Below are positions 1 through 8,074 of a DNA stretch of 39,660 nt, piece by piece. Under the pieces are notes generated by a model, which was not told the DNA's origin, searched no databases, and was given only the letters and a program-made list of their open reading frames with translations. This DNA comes from Nitrospirota bacterium (lineage in GTDB: Bacteria; Nitrospirota; Nitrospiria; Nitrospirales; NS-4). The stretch covers positions 1-39,660 of the forward strand of contig VBOD01000111.1 of NCBI GenBank assembly GCA_005877615.1, given 5' to 3'. A program made the position numbers and the translations under genes. The first letter of the stretch is position 1; every line of letters starts with the position of its first letter.

Positions 1-1363
1 TCTTCCCATCCTCGAAATTGAATTGGTAGTCCACTTTGAAGACTGTGTCCTCGATGGGACGGAAGTTAAGTCCAAAGGTCAGACGTTCACGTTTGGTGTC
101 GGAAAACTCGCTGTTGGTGTTGATGGAGTCCCAGCGGACCACGGCCGTAAAGGTTGAAGCCTCCGTGAAATAGGACGGGGCCCAGCGTCGCAGGAATTGC
201 GGCAAGAAGTGGTAGTTGCCCTGTACGTAATAGCCATCCATGCGACGGGGCAAGGGCACCTGATTGCCGAGGTAATTAGCTTCCGTGGCCTGAGCGCCGT
301 CCAGTTCCAAATGGTTGTCACGGGCGTAGACCCACGCCGCCTCGCCTATCAGTTCAAAGGGCCCCCGCTGGAAGGTCCAGTCCGCGGCCCAGATGGCGAG
401 GGGCCGCTTGCTGGCCGGATCGTATGAGCCATAGTAGCCCGAGCCGCCGACCTCGACACCAAGGATTGGGCTGAAGGCCACACGGCCGACGACAGCTTTG
501 CCGTTGTTGTTGTCCAGTCCGTCTTCCGCCGTGGACACACGCTGCCGTGCGTCCCTTAGTCCTTTAGCTGCAGTTATCAGCGGAGTGATGCCATCGTAGC
601 CGTTGAAGCCCTGCGTCGCATACAATTCGTAATCCAGCTTCGACAATCGAGTCGGGTAGAACGTCCCGTAAAAGCCGGCGCCAGTTTCCGACAAGGTGGA
701 TGGGATGATGGCGGTGGCGACCAGCGGGCGGTCCGAGAAATCGTTGAGCGGGGAGTCGTGCAGGAGGTTAAATTTGCCAACAGGCAAGAGGATGATGCCA
801 GCACGGAAATTGAGTTTCTCGTGGATCAGGTAGTCGATCGTCGCGAATTCTAGACTGACCTCAATGCCTCCGGAGTCTGTTTGAGTAGACTTTGACCGGA
901 TGCCATGTTCGATCTCCAGCTCGGCGGCAACCTTGAGACGGTCCGTGATGTCCGAGTAGAAGAACGGGACGAACCGCTGTTGGTCGAACGAGCTGCTGCC
1001 GGCTCCGGTGCTGGGTTGGCCGATGCCAGTAGATTTGCTGCTGCTGAACAAACGGTACTGCAGGTCCATGTACCCGCCGACCGTCGTCCGGGGCGAGGAC
1101 ACGAACGGCTTGGCGTAGATGAGCTTACCGCTCCCGGTGCTGCCGAAACCCAGCGGTTTCTCGCCCGTCTTCATCTCTTTTTCTTTCTCTTTGCCTTCCT
1201 TGGCTTCTCTGGCCTCGTGCTCGGTCAGCTCCTCCACCAATTTCTCCAGCCGCTTGATCCGCTCCTCGAGCGCCTTCTCGGTCTTCTCATCTGCTACAGC
1301 TTCAAGTGGGATGCCGCCCAGAAGGCAGGCTGCGAGGGCCCCGATGATGGCTAATCGTCGCAT
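1..1363 (-). CDS. Outer-membrane porin (OprO/P-like), C-terminus cut by window edge
   Basis: The frame is open from ATG 1363 to the left edge, giving 454 codons; the end of the barrel is outside the window. Residues 1-24 form a signal peptide (cleavage near AVA-DE). Residues 26-66 are a charged, Lys/Glu-rich coiled-coil stretch, as in porins with a periplasmic N-terminal helix. After it come alternating aromatic/polar strands typical of a 16-18-strand beta barrel, with a 'GKFNLLHDSPLNDFSDRPLV' loop like that of phosphate-selective-type porins. The start is supported by the ribosome site GAGGAGGAACATC just before ATG. It lies 62 nt downstream of fbpC on the same strand and has a Fur-box-like inverted repeat in its leader, so an iron-responsive porin is inferred. 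Substrate unknown. Confidence 0.8.
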   Translation of the reverse strand, partial: MRRLAIIGALAACLLGGIPLEAVADEKTEKALEERIKRLEKLVEELTEHEAREAKEGKEKEKEMKTGEKPLGFGSTGSGKLIYAKPFVSSPRTTVGGYMDLQYRLFSSSKSTGIGQPSTGAGSSSFDQQRFVPFFYSDITDRLKVAAELEIEHGIRSKSTQTDSGGIEVSLEFATIDYLIHEKLNFRAGIILLPVGKFNLLHDSPLNDFSDRPLVATAIIPSTLSETGAGFYGTFYPTRLSKLDYELYATQGFNGYDGITPLITAAKGLRDARQRVSTAEDGLDNNNGKAVVGRVAFSPILGVEVGGSGYYGSYDPASKRPLAIWAADWTFQRGPFELIGEAAWVYARDNHLELDGAQATEANYLGNQVPLPRRMDGYYVQGNYHFLPQFLRRWAPSYFTEASTFTAVVRWDSINTNSEFSDTKRERLTFGLNFRPIEDTVFKVDYQFNFEDGK

Positions 1364-1385
1364 GATGTTCCTCCTCGATGAAGAT

Positions 1386-1410
1386 GTAATTGCGACTCGT
1401 TCTCAATTAC
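1386..1410 (-). promoter_or_regulatory. Putative Fur-type operator upstream of porin
   Basis: The inverted repeat GTAATTG-N11-CAATTAC contains on the minus strand the word TAATTGAGAACGA (1397-1409). The same 13 nt occur immediately upstream of fur. The match to the classic 7-1-7 Fur box is only partial (about 9 of 14 positions), so assignment to Fur rests mainly on the shared word and on the iron-uptake neighbours. Confidence 0.5.
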
Positions 1411-1425
1411 ACGCACAAAAAAAGA

Positions 1426-2466
1426 CTAACTCTTCAGGAACGTGACGATATGAGTCGCCACGATCTTGAGATCCACTGAACTGCCGATGGGATACACAGT
1501 GGTGGAGCCTTCGCTGCTGTGCACGTGCTGCCCGGAGGGCAGAATCACGGTATAGAGGTTCTCGGAGCCACGGAACTGGCGCCCGACGATCCGCGCCCCG
1601 CCTGGCGAGGCAGGCACGATGTGCACGTCGTCGGGCCGGATCATGATCTCCACAGCGGCTCCCGGAGGGTGTTCCCCGACGTTCTCGAAGATGCCCACCT
1701 CGGTGTGGATCTTGCCGTTGTCTACGCGTCCCAGGAGAAAGTCGGCCTGGCCGACGAAGTTGGCGACGAAGGGCGTCGAGGGCGTGTGATAGATGGCCTC
1801 AGGCGTGTCGACCTGCTCCAGCCGCCCGTGGTTCAGCACGGCGACCCGGTCGGCCATGGCGAAGGCTTCGTCGTGGTCGTGCGTGACGAGCACGGCCGTC
1901 GTGCCGGTGAGGCGGAGGATTTCCTCCACTTCTTCCCGCATCTGGCCCCGCATGTCGGGATCCAGGTTGCTGAACGGCTCGTCCAGGAGCAGGACGATGG
2001 GTTTGGGGGCGAGCGCGCGGGCGAGCGCCACCCGTTGCTGCTGGCCGCCGGAGAGCTCGTGCGTGTAGCGGTCCTCGAAGCCCGTGAGTCCAACGAGGTC
2101 CAGCGTCTGAGCGACCATGTGCACGGCAGCCGCCTTCTCCAGGCGCCGAAGCCCGAAGGCGACGTTCTCCGCCACGGTGAGGTGCGGGAACAGCGCGTAG
2201 TCCTGAAAGACCATGCCCACGCCGCGCTCTTCCGGCACCACCCAATGGGCGGCGTCGCAGACCGGGCGGCCAGCGATCGTGATCGCGCCGGCATGGGGCC
2301 GCTCGAAGCCTGCGATCGCCCGGAGCACCGTGGTCTTGCCGCAGCCGCTGGGGCCCAGGATGGACAGGGCGGCGCCTTCTTCCACCGCGAGCGTGAGGTC
2401 AGACAGGGCCGGCGCGGCAGCGTTGGGATAGGTGAGCGAGATCTGGGACAGCTCGATCAGCGTCAT
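1426..2466 (-). CDS. fbpC: Iron(III) ABC transporter ATP-binding protein FbpC
   Basis: The ATPase subunit of a periplasmic ferric-ion importer, 346 aa. The Walker A motif GPSGCGKT is at residues 38-45. It is followed by a Q-loop (VFQDYALFP), the signature LSGGQQQR, Walker B (IVLLLDEPF) and the H-loop (LVTHDHDEAFA). The last 100 or so residues match the regulatory TOBE-like extension of FbpC/PotA proteins (IMIRPDDVHIV). The start ATG 2466 overlaps the fbpB stop (ATGA), giving a family-typical N-terminus. The open frame continues upstream to 2871, but only as a shadow of fbpB. It is the last gene of fur-fbpA-fbpB-fbpC. Confidence 0.93.
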   Translation of the reverse strand: MTLIELSQISLTYPNAAAPALSDLTLAVEEGAALSILGPSGCGKTTVLRAIAGFERPHAGAITIAGRPVCDAAHWVVPEERGVGMVFQDYALFPHLTVAENVAFGLRRLEKAAAVHMVAQTLDLVGLTGFEDRYTHELSGGQQQRVALARALAPKPIVLLLDEPFSNLDPDMRGQMREEVEEILRLTGTTAVLVTHDHDEAFAMADRVAVLNHGRLEQVDTPEAIYHTPSTPFVANFVGQADFLLGRVDNGKIHTEVGIFENVGEHPPGAAVEIMIRPDDVHIVPASPGGARIVGRQFRGSENLYTVILPSGQHVHSSEGSTTVYPIGSSVDLKIVATHIVTFLKS

Positions 2467-4085
2467 ACGAGTTTCTTCTCCCGCAGCCGCGTGACCACCA
2501 TCCACGGCAGCGCCGTGAACGCGATGAGCAGCAGGGCCATGACCGCAGCCCGCGCGTACTCCGCCTCCACGGTGTGGATGTAGACCCGCACCGGCAGCGT
2601 GTCGAACCCGGCCGGCCGCAGCAGCAGCGTGGCGTCCAGCTCTTTCATGGCGGAGATGAACACGAGCGCCCAGACCGCGAACAGCGTGGGGCGGACCAAG
2701 GGCGCAAGGATGCGGCGCAGCACGCGCCACGGGGAGGCGGCGAGCGAACGGGCCGCTTCTTCCAGGTGCGGGTTGATGCCCGCGATCGCCGCGTCCACGC
2801 CCTGGACTGACTGGGTCAGAAAGCGGATCAGATAGGCCACGACGAGGACCCCGACCGTGCCGTACAACCACGGGACGTAGGTGTTGTACAGGAGGATCAG
2901 ACTCAAGCCGAGGACGGTGCCCGGGATCGCGTAGCCGATCTGGATGGTGCCGGGCAGCAGCGCGCCGGTGCGGGGCGGCGTATGCCGCGCAGTGAACGCG
3001 ATAAGGAGTCCGAGGATCACCGCGAGCGTGGCGGCGAGGCCCGCCAACAAGAGGCTGTTCTTAATGTAGTCGCCTTGCTCGCGGACGACTTCGAGGAAGT
3101 GGCCGACTGAGCCGGTCTGCGCCAGCAGCACGCCCAGCGGGATGAACACCGACAGGCCCAGGACCGCGCCCACCAGCAGGGCGGCGGGCCAGCGCCACCG
3201 GCCGAGGTGGAGGGACCGCGCGAGTCGCGCAGTACCGGTGATCGTAACGTACGAACGACGGTGCAGGAGCATTTGCTGCCCCACCAGGACGGCGATGGTG
3301 ATCAGGACGAGCACGAACGACAGCAGGGCGGCGGCGGCCTGATCGAACCGCGTGTTGAGCTGATGGTAGATGGCGGTGGTGAATACCTGCACGCGGAGCA
3401 GCGACGGCGAGCCGAAGTCCGACAGCGCGTAGAGGAAGGCCAGGAGGCCGCCCGCCAGGATGCTTGGCCGGAGCATCGGCAGCGTGGCGCGGCGGAACAC
3501 ACCCAAGGGGCTCTCGCCCAGCGAGCGCGCGGTCTCTTCGATGGAGGGGTTGGTCGCCTCCAGCGCCGCGCTGACGAGCAGGAAGATGTACGGATAGGTG
3601 AACAGGCCCAGCACGAAGACCCCGCCCCAGAAGCCGTAGATGTTCACCCACTGCTGCGGCGCCCCGATCAGCGTGCTCAGCCAGGTGTTCACCGACCCGA
3701 CCGGCCCCAGCAGCGCGATGTAGGACATGGCGCCGATGTAGGACGGGATCGCGAGCGGGATCACCGCCAGCCACCGGCAGAGATTCCGGAACGGCAGATC
3801 GGTGCGGATGACGAGCCAGGCGAGCGGCAGGGCCAGGAGCATCGCCCAGATCGTTGCGAGCGTCGCGAGCGACAGGGTCATGGCGGCCAAGCCGACGAGC
3901 GAGCCGATCGTGACGGCCCCGAGTTCGCCGGCTTTCAAGGCCGCGGCGGCCAGATACAGCAGCGGAGGCAGGACCAGCAGGCCCACGACGGCCAGCAGCA
4001 AGAAGGTGCCAATCTGCGCGAGCCAGCCGGAAGCCGGGGCGAGCGACGATGAGGGTGTGAGAGTGATGGGGCCGGCCTGCGTCAT
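2463..4085 (-). CDS. fbpB: Iron(III) ABC transporter permease FbpB (two fused permease domains)
   Basis: An inner-membrane permease of 540 aa with about 12 hydrophobic segments, the length expected for the duplicated FbpB/SfuB type. Each half carries an EAA loop that contacts the ATPase: EETARSLGESPLGVFRRATLP in the first half and EEAARSLAASPWRVLRRILAP in the second. The first helix starts near residue 24 after a short cytoplasmic tail. ATG 4085 is one nucleotide from the fbpA stop, and the 3' end overlaps fbpC by 4 nt, so the three transporter genes are probably translated together. Specificity for iron is inferred from the FbpA neighbour and from fur. Confidence 0.93.
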   Translation of the reverse strand: MTQAGPITLTPSSSLAPASGWLAQIGTFLLLAVVGLLVLPPLLYLAAAALKAGELGAVTIGSLVGLAAMTLSLATLATIWAMLLALPLAWLVIRTDLPFRNLCRWLAVIPLAIPSYIGAMSYIALLGPVGSVNTWLSTLIGAPQQWVNIYGFWGGVFVLGLFTYPYIFLLVSAALEATNPSIEETARSLGESPLGVFRRATLPMLRPSILAGGLLAFLYALSDFGSPSLLRVQVFTTAIYHQLNTRFDQAAAALLSFVLVLITIAVLVGQQMLLHRRSYVTITGTARLARSLHLGRWRWPAALLVGAVLGLSVFIPLGVLLAQTGSVGHFLEVVREQGDYIKNSLLLAGLAATLAVILGLLIAFTARHTPPRTGALLPGTIQIGYAIPGTVLGLSLILLYNTYVPWLYGTVGVLVVAYLIRFLTQSVQGVDAAIAGINPHLEEAARSLAASPWRVLRRILAPLVRPTLFAVWALVFISAMKELDATLLLRPAGFDTLPVRVYIHTVEAEYARAAVMALLLIAFTALPWMVVTRLREKKLV

Positions 4086-4086
4086 C

Positions 4087-5127
4087 TCACCAGTTCGGAT
4101 TCAGCGAGGTGAGCAGCGTGAGCGTCGCCTCTTCCAGGTCGGCGAGTCGCTGGGCCGTGACGGCGGTCCGCTTGATGGATTGGAGCGGGGGCACCTCGCT
4201 CGAGTTCACGCCGGCGATCAGGGGGATCTCATAATCCTGCGTGACAAGAATGCGCTGGCCGTCGGGCGAGAGGAGAAAATCAATGAACTTGCGGGCGGAC
4301 TCCGGATTGGCTGTGCCTTTGATCACGGCAACGGCGTTGGGATTGACCGGCGTGCCGAACCCGCCGGACTCCTGGTCCGGGTATACCACGTCCACGGGCA
4401 GGTTGGCCTGTCGCGCCAGATAGTAGTTGGGCGAGTTGGTCAGGCCGATCGCGAACTCGCCGCGCCCCACGCCCTGCCAGACCTCGGTGTTGTCCGTCAG
4501 GATCTTGAGGTCGTTCGCGTGCAGGCCCTTCAGGTAGTCGCGGGCGAACGTCTCCCCTTTGATCGCGACGAGCGCGGTGGCCCACGCCAGCGTCGTCCGC
4601 TCGCGGGTTCCGGCGATGGCGAGCCTCCCTTTCCATTTAGGGTTGGTCAGCTCGAAGATCGACCTGGGCACGTCCTTCTCGGGGACCAGATTCTTGTTAT
4701 AGAGGATGATGCGCGCCCGGCCGGAGATCCCGGTCCACGTCCCTGCCGCGCTCCGAAAGTCCTCGGGCACGGTCTTGGTCGCGGCCGACTGGTACGGATC
4801 CAGCAGGCCTTCCTTGGTCAGGATCTCCACGATGCCGCTTTCCGTGGAGATGTAGAGATCGCCGCGCGGGCGGGCCTTCTCCATGCGGATCTCGTTGGCC
4901 AGGCCCGAGGTCTTGCCGACTTTCAGGTCCACCTGGATGCCGGTCTGCTTCGTGAACGCGTCCACGACCGGCTTGATTGCCTTCTCCTTGCGGCCCGAAT
5001 AGATCACCAGCCGGTCGGCCGCGTCGGCTGTGGCAGGCAGCAGCCCTGCCACGAACGCGAAGAGAACGCCGGCTAGCACGACCGTCACAATACGCCCTTC
5101 AATTTTTGCACTTGCTGCAGAGGCCAT
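4087..5127 (-). CDS. fbpA: Periplasmic iron(III)-binding protein FbpA
   Basis: The solute-binding protein of the ferric ABC importer, about 346 aa. An N-terminal signal peptide (VTVVLAGVLFAFVAGLLP, cleavage near ADA-AD) precedes the LVIYSGRKEKAIKPVV start typical of transferrin-like class II binding proteins. The adjacent tyrosines in SPNYYLARQ fit the iron-coordinating Tyr pair of FbpA. The start is ambiguous. ATG 5127 has a GGAG site, gives positive residues in the signal-peptide n-region and overlaps fur by 29 nt. GTG 5088, just after the fur stop with AAGGG upstream, is the alternative and would give 333 aa. It is the second gene of the fur-fbp unit. Confidence 0.92.
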   Translation of the reverse strand: MASAASAKIEGRIVTVVLAGVLFAFVAGLLPATADAADRLVIYSGRKEKAIKPVVDAFTKQTGIQVDLKVGKTSGLANEIRMEKARPRGDLYISTESGIVEILTKEGLLDPYQSAATKTVPEDFRSAAGTWTGISGRARIILYNKNLVPEKDVPRSIFELTNPKWKGRLAIAGTRERTTLAWATALVAIKGETFARDYLKGLHANDLKILTDNTEVWQGVGRGEFAIGLTNSPNYYLARQANLPVDVVYPDQESGGFGTPVNPNAVAVIKGTANPESARKFIDFLLSPDGQRILVTQDYEIPLIAGVNSSEVPPLQSIKRTAVTAQRLADLEEATLTLLTSLNPNW

Positions 5128-5527
5128 AGAGCTCCAGCTTGTGCGTGGTGATAGTGAACCCGTGCCGTCGGGCGACCTCTTCCTGTAAATGCTCGATGTC
5201 ACAGTTTTCGAACTCGATGATCGTCCCGCAGTGGGTGCAGATCATATGGTCGTGGTGGCGCTTGTGGACCACGTTGTCGTAATGCGTCTGCGAGCCGAAG
5301 TGCCGCTCCTGGGCGATGCCGGACTCGCACAGCAGGTTCAAGGTCCGGTAAATGGTCGCCAGGCCGATATGCGGTTTGTGGCGGCCCAGCATCCGGTAGA
5401 GCTGTTCGGCCGTGATGTGCTCGTTGCGGAGGAAGGTGTCTAGGATGACCTCCCGCTGCTTGGTGACCTTGAGCCCGTGCTTGGCGAGGTGCTCCCGCAA
5501 GATCCCCAGCTCCTTGACGTGCTTCAT
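5099..5527 (-). CDS. fur: Ferric uptake regulator Fur
   Basis: A Fur-family metal-responsive repressor of 142 aa, the usual length. The winged-helix DNA-reading helix is GLATIYRTLNLL (residues 55-66). The regulatory site KRHHDHMIC is at 89-97. Two structural zinc pairs are C97-x2-C100 and C137-x2-C140. ATG 5527 has the ribosome site GAGGTAGG. It is the first gene of a unit with the ferric transporter, which favours true Fur over Zur or PerR. A strong Fur-box-like sequence overlaps the predicted promoter, so autoregulation is likely. Confidence 0.93.
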   Translation of the reverse strand: MKHVKELGILREHLAKHGLKVTKQREVILDTFLRNEHITAEQLYRMLGRHKPHIGLATIYRTLNLLCESGIAQERHFGSQTHYDNVVHKRHHDHMICTHCGTIIEFENCDIEHLQEEVARRHGFTITTHKLELYGLCSKCKN

Positions 5528-5540
5528 GGCCTACCTCGAC

Positions 5541-5586
5541 TAATTGAGAACGATTATTAATACCGTATTCTTCTGGAGGCCGTCAA
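5541..5586 (-). promoter_or_regulatory. fur-fbpABC promoter with overlapping Fur box
   Basis: On the minus strand a -35 TTGACG (5586-5581) and a -10 TATTAA (5562-5557) are separated by 18 nt. The -10 overlaps TAATTGAGAACGATTATTAA (5541-5560). The 15-mer TGAGAACGATTATTA (5545-5559) matches the 7-1-7 Fur consensus TGATAATNATTATCA at 12 of 14 specified positions. Fur-Fe(II) bound here would cover the -10 region. Confidence 0.7.
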
Positions 5587-5664
5587 GTAGGGGCGCACCT
5601 ATGTGTGCGTCCGCCTTGTGGGTGGCCACGCGGGACATGGGCGGACACACAGGTCCGCCCCTAC
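5587..5664. repeat. Dispersed palindromic repeat, copy 1
   Basis: The ends GTAGGGGCGCACC and GGTCCGCCCCTAC are inverted copies with one mismatch. The right half (GGGCGGACACACAGGTCCGC and onward) is nearly identical to 13076-13104, differing at one of about 29 positions. It lies in the spacer between divergent fur and the 5704 gene. It has no coding potential and looks like a short REP/MITE-type element. Confidence 0.75.
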
Positions 5665-5668
5665 GCCG

Positions 5669-5698
5669 TTGACAAGGCTTGCGGGGGTTGGCCATAAT
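5669..5698 (+). promoter_or_regulatory. Sigma-70-type promoter for the 5704 gene
   Basis: A perfect -35 TTGACA (5669-5674), an 18-nt spacer and -10 CATAAT (5693-5698, 5 of 6 match). Transcription would begin near 5704-5705, at the GTG start codon itself, implying a leaderless mRNA. Confidence 0.6.
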
Positions 5699-5703
5699 CC
5701 GGC

Positions 5704-6300
5704 GTGCGTTCGCCCGCCGAGACCATCGTTGACCGGCTCCTGTTATTGTTCCTCCTCAAGACCGCCGCGCCGTACGGCATCGACGGGGATGTCAAGTTCC
5801 AGCAGCTCGTCTTCCTCTCGGAATTGCAGATGCTGTACGGCCGGCAGGCCAAGGGCTTCCATTACCGGTTCTTCCGGTACGCCTACGGGGGTTACAGCAA
5901 GGACCTGCAGGACGACTTCGTGGGGCTCGGGGCAAAAAAGTTCCTGGACCCGGCGGCCTGGAAGCTCACGACGGCGGGGGAGACCGTGGTGAAGGTCATG
6001 CCGAACGCGGTGAAGGGCCACTCGCCCAACGAGGACATCGTGGCGATCATTCAGGACATCGTCAAGGCGTACGGCAAGTTCGACAGCTCCAGCATCGTGC
6101 CGGAGGTCGAGAAGATCGAGCTGATCCTGCCGGAGAAGGCGGACGCCGATGTCGAGGGCGTAGTCCATCAGCAGGAATCCCTGCCCATCGGGCATGTGTC
6201 CTTCCATGCGCACCTGCTGGTCCCGGAGCGGATCGAGACCTCCAAGGAGTTCAAGCTGAAGGACGATCTGCTCGCGGTGCTCCAGGGCATCCTGAAATGA
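5704..6300 (+). CDS. Panacea/SocA (DUF4065)-like protein
   Basis: 198 aa. The segment VKFQQLVFLSELQMLYG (residues 30-46) followed by FHYRFFRYAYGGYSKDLQDDF (52-72) resembles the conserved core of YwgA/Panacea (DUF4065) proteins, which read 'K.QKLvFLae' then 'F..yrYGPfS..l..dl'. Several members of that family are antitoxins or proteolysis adaptors (SocA), but others have no known role, and no toxin gene is adjacent here. GTG 5704 is chosen from a consensus promoter whose start point falls on it; there is no Shine-Dalgarno. The 3' end overlaps gpsA (ATGA), so it is probably co-transcribed with gpsA-larB. Family placement is moderate and function is open. Confidence 0.7.
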   Translation: MRSPAETIVDRLLLLFLLKTAAPYGIDGDVKFQQLVFLSELQMLYGRQAKGFHYRFFRYAYGGYSKDLQDDFVGLGAKKFLDPAAWKLTTAGETVVKVMPNAVKGHSPNEDIVAIIQDIVKAYGKFDSSSIVPEVEKIELILPEKADADVEGVVHQQESLPIGHVSFHAHLLVPERIETSKEFKLKDDLLAVLQGILK

Positions 6301-7307
6301 GCGCGCCGATCGCGGTGATCGGCGCGGGCGCCTGGGGAACCGCCCTGGCCTGGCTCCTGGCCGGGAAGGGCGAGCAGGTCCGGCTCTGGGCGTTCGAGTC
6401 CGAAGTGGCCGCCGGGATCGTGGCCAATCACGAGAACAAACTCTTTCTGCCCGGGGTCTCGTTGCCGGCCTCGTTGGAGCCTACCACGTCGCTTGCGGAA
6501 GCGGTTGACGGTGTCACGCTGGTCGTCTTCGTGGTGCCGTCCCATGCGGCCGCCAAGGTCGCGGCTTCACTGGTGCCCCACCTTCCGGCCGGCGTGCCGC
6601 TTGTCACCGCGACCAAGGGCATCGAGCCGGAGAAGATCCGGCTCATCTCGGAGCTGCTCGAAGAGACGCTCCCGGCGCGCCGCGGGCCGGTGTTCGCGCT
6701 CTCCGGCCCGAGTTTCGCCGTGGAAGTGTGCCGGCATCTCCCCACGGCGGTCGCGCTGGCCGGGTCGCCGGGCGCGCAGGCGGAAGCACTGCAGCGCCTC
6801 TTGATGACGCCCGCGTTCCGCGTCTACCTGAGCGAGGATCGAATCGGCGTGCAGCTCGGCGGCGCGTTGAAGAACGTGATCGCGCTGGCGGCGGGCGTGG
6901 TGGACGGACTCGGGCTCGGGCACAACACCCGCGCCGCGCTCATCACGCGGGGTCTGGCCGAGATGGTCCGTCTTGGCGTGGCGATGGGCGCTGATGCTCG
7001 CACCTTCGCGGGTCTCTCGGGGATCGGTGACCTTGCCCTCACCTGCACCGGAGGGCTCAGCCGGAACCGGTCGGTGGGGGTCCAGCTCGGACAGGGGAAA
7101 AAGCTTGCCGATATCCTCGCCGGGACGCGCACCGTGGCGGAAGGGGTCGGCACTGCCAAGGCGGCGAAGGCCCTCGCCGAGCGCTACCGGGTGGAGATGC
7201 CCATCGTCCGGGAGGTGTGCGCGGTGCTCTTCGAGGGCAAAGATCCCCGGCGCGCCGTCACGGACCTGATGGAGCGGGCCGCGCGCCCGGAAATTGATCA
7301 ATCATGA
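6297..7307 (+). CDS. gpsA: Glycerol-3-phosphate dehydrogenase [NAD(P)+]
   Basis: It reduces dihydroxyacetone phosphate to sn-glycerol 3-phosphate for phospholipid synthesis in the cytosol. At 336 aa it has the family length. The nucleotide-binding loop IGAGAWGTALAWLLAGKG begins at residue 5. Other family motifs are TKGIEP, LSGPSFAVEV and the catalytic-lysine block LGGALKNVIALAAGVVDGL, followed by GLGHNTRAALITRGLAEM. It starts within the stop of the upstream gene (ATGA) and its own stop overlaps larB, so three genes are probably translationally coupled. Confidence 0.95.
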   Translation: MSAPIAVIGAGAWGTALAWLLAGKGEQVRLWAFESEVAAGIVANHENKLFLPGVSLPASLEPTTSLAEAVDGVTLVVFVVPSHAAAKVAASLVPHLPAGVPLVTATKGIEPEKIRLISELLEETLPARRGPVFALSGPSFAVEVCRHLPTAVALAGSPGAQAEALQRLLMTPAFRVYLSEDRIGVQLGGALKNVIALAAGVVDGLGLGHNTRAALITRGLAEMVRLGVAMGADARTFAGLSGIGDLALTCTGGLSRNRSVGVQLGQGKKLADILAGTRTVAEGVGTAKAAKALAERYRVEMPIVREVCAVLFEGKDPRRAVTDLMERAARPEIDQS

Positions 7308-8074
7308 CAGCGGATCGCATCCGGCAGTTGCTGGCGCAGGTGCAGGCCGGCCGGCTCAACGCCGAGGAAGCCTCGCGCCGCCTGAAGACGCTGCCTTACG
7401 AGAACCTCGGGTTCGCCGCGGTGGACCACCATCGCGTCTTCCGGCAGGGGATGGCCGAGGCGATCTTCTGCGAGGGGAAGACGACCGCCCAGGCGGTCGC
7501 GATCGCCCGCCGGCTGCTACGCAACCGTCATCCGGTGCTGGCCACGCGGGTCGAGCCGGCCCTGGCGCGCGCCCTGCTGCGGCTGGACCGCCGCGCCCGC
7601 TACGAGCCGCTGGGGCGGACGGTCGTACTCGCGCCGCCGAAAGGCTGGGGCACCCGCGCGCTGCGCGGCGCGGGCCACGTCGTGATCATGACGGCCGGCA
7701 CGGCGGACATGTCAGTGGCCGAGGAGGCGCGCGTGACGGCGCAGGTGCTGGGCGACCGCGTAACGACGCTCTATGACGTCGGCGTGGCTGGGCTGCACCG
7801 GTTGCTGGATCGCTACGAGCTCTTGGAGGCGGCGAAGGTGCTGGTCGTGGTCGCCGGCATGGACGGGGCCCTGCCGAGCGTCGTGGGCGGGATGTTCGGT
7901 CAGCCGGTGATCGCCGTGCCAACGAGCCGCGGGTACGGGGCCAGCTTCGGCGGGCTCTCGGCGCTGCTGGCCATGCTCAATTCCTGCGCCGCCGGCGTGG
8001 GGGTCGTCAACATTGATAACGGGTACGGGGCCGCCTGCGTCGCCCACCGCATCAATTCGCTCAGCGCGTCCTGA
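7304..8074 (+). CDS. larB: Nickel-pincer cofactor biosynthesis protein LarB
   Basis: In the known Lar pathway LarB carboxylates and hydrolyses nicotinic acid adenine dinucleotide, the first step to the nickel-pincer nucleotide cofactor of lactate racemase and related enzymes. This 256-aa protein has the typical AIR-carboxylase (PurE)-like C-terminal half: VVIMTAGTADMSVAEEA, LYDVGVAGLHRLL, VVAGMDGALPSVVGG and the ending GVGVVNIDNGYGAAC. The N-terminal helical part includes YENLGFAAVDHHR. It overlaps gpsA by 4 nt. larC follows about 0.6 kb later; larE and larA are not in the window. Confidence 0.92.
   Translation: MTADRIRQLLAQVQAGRLNAEEASRRLKTLPYENLGFAAVDHHRVFRQGMAEAIFCEGKTTAQAVAIARRLLRNRHPVLATRVEPALARALLRLDRRARYEPLGRTVVLAPPKGWGTRALRGAGHVVIMTAGTADMSVAEEARVTAQVLGDRVTTLYDVGVAGLHRLLDRYELLEAAKVLVVVAGMDGALPSVVGGMFGQPVIAVPTSRGYGASFGGLSALLAMLNSCAAGVGVVNIDNGYGAACVAHRINSLSAS

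Noticed and set aside
2467-2871. N-terminal extension of the fbpC frame (to 481 aa)
   Set aside because: It lies entirely within fbpB in another frame, is Gly/Arg/Ala-rich with no ABC homology, and the ATGA overlap at 2463-2466 gives the family-typical start.
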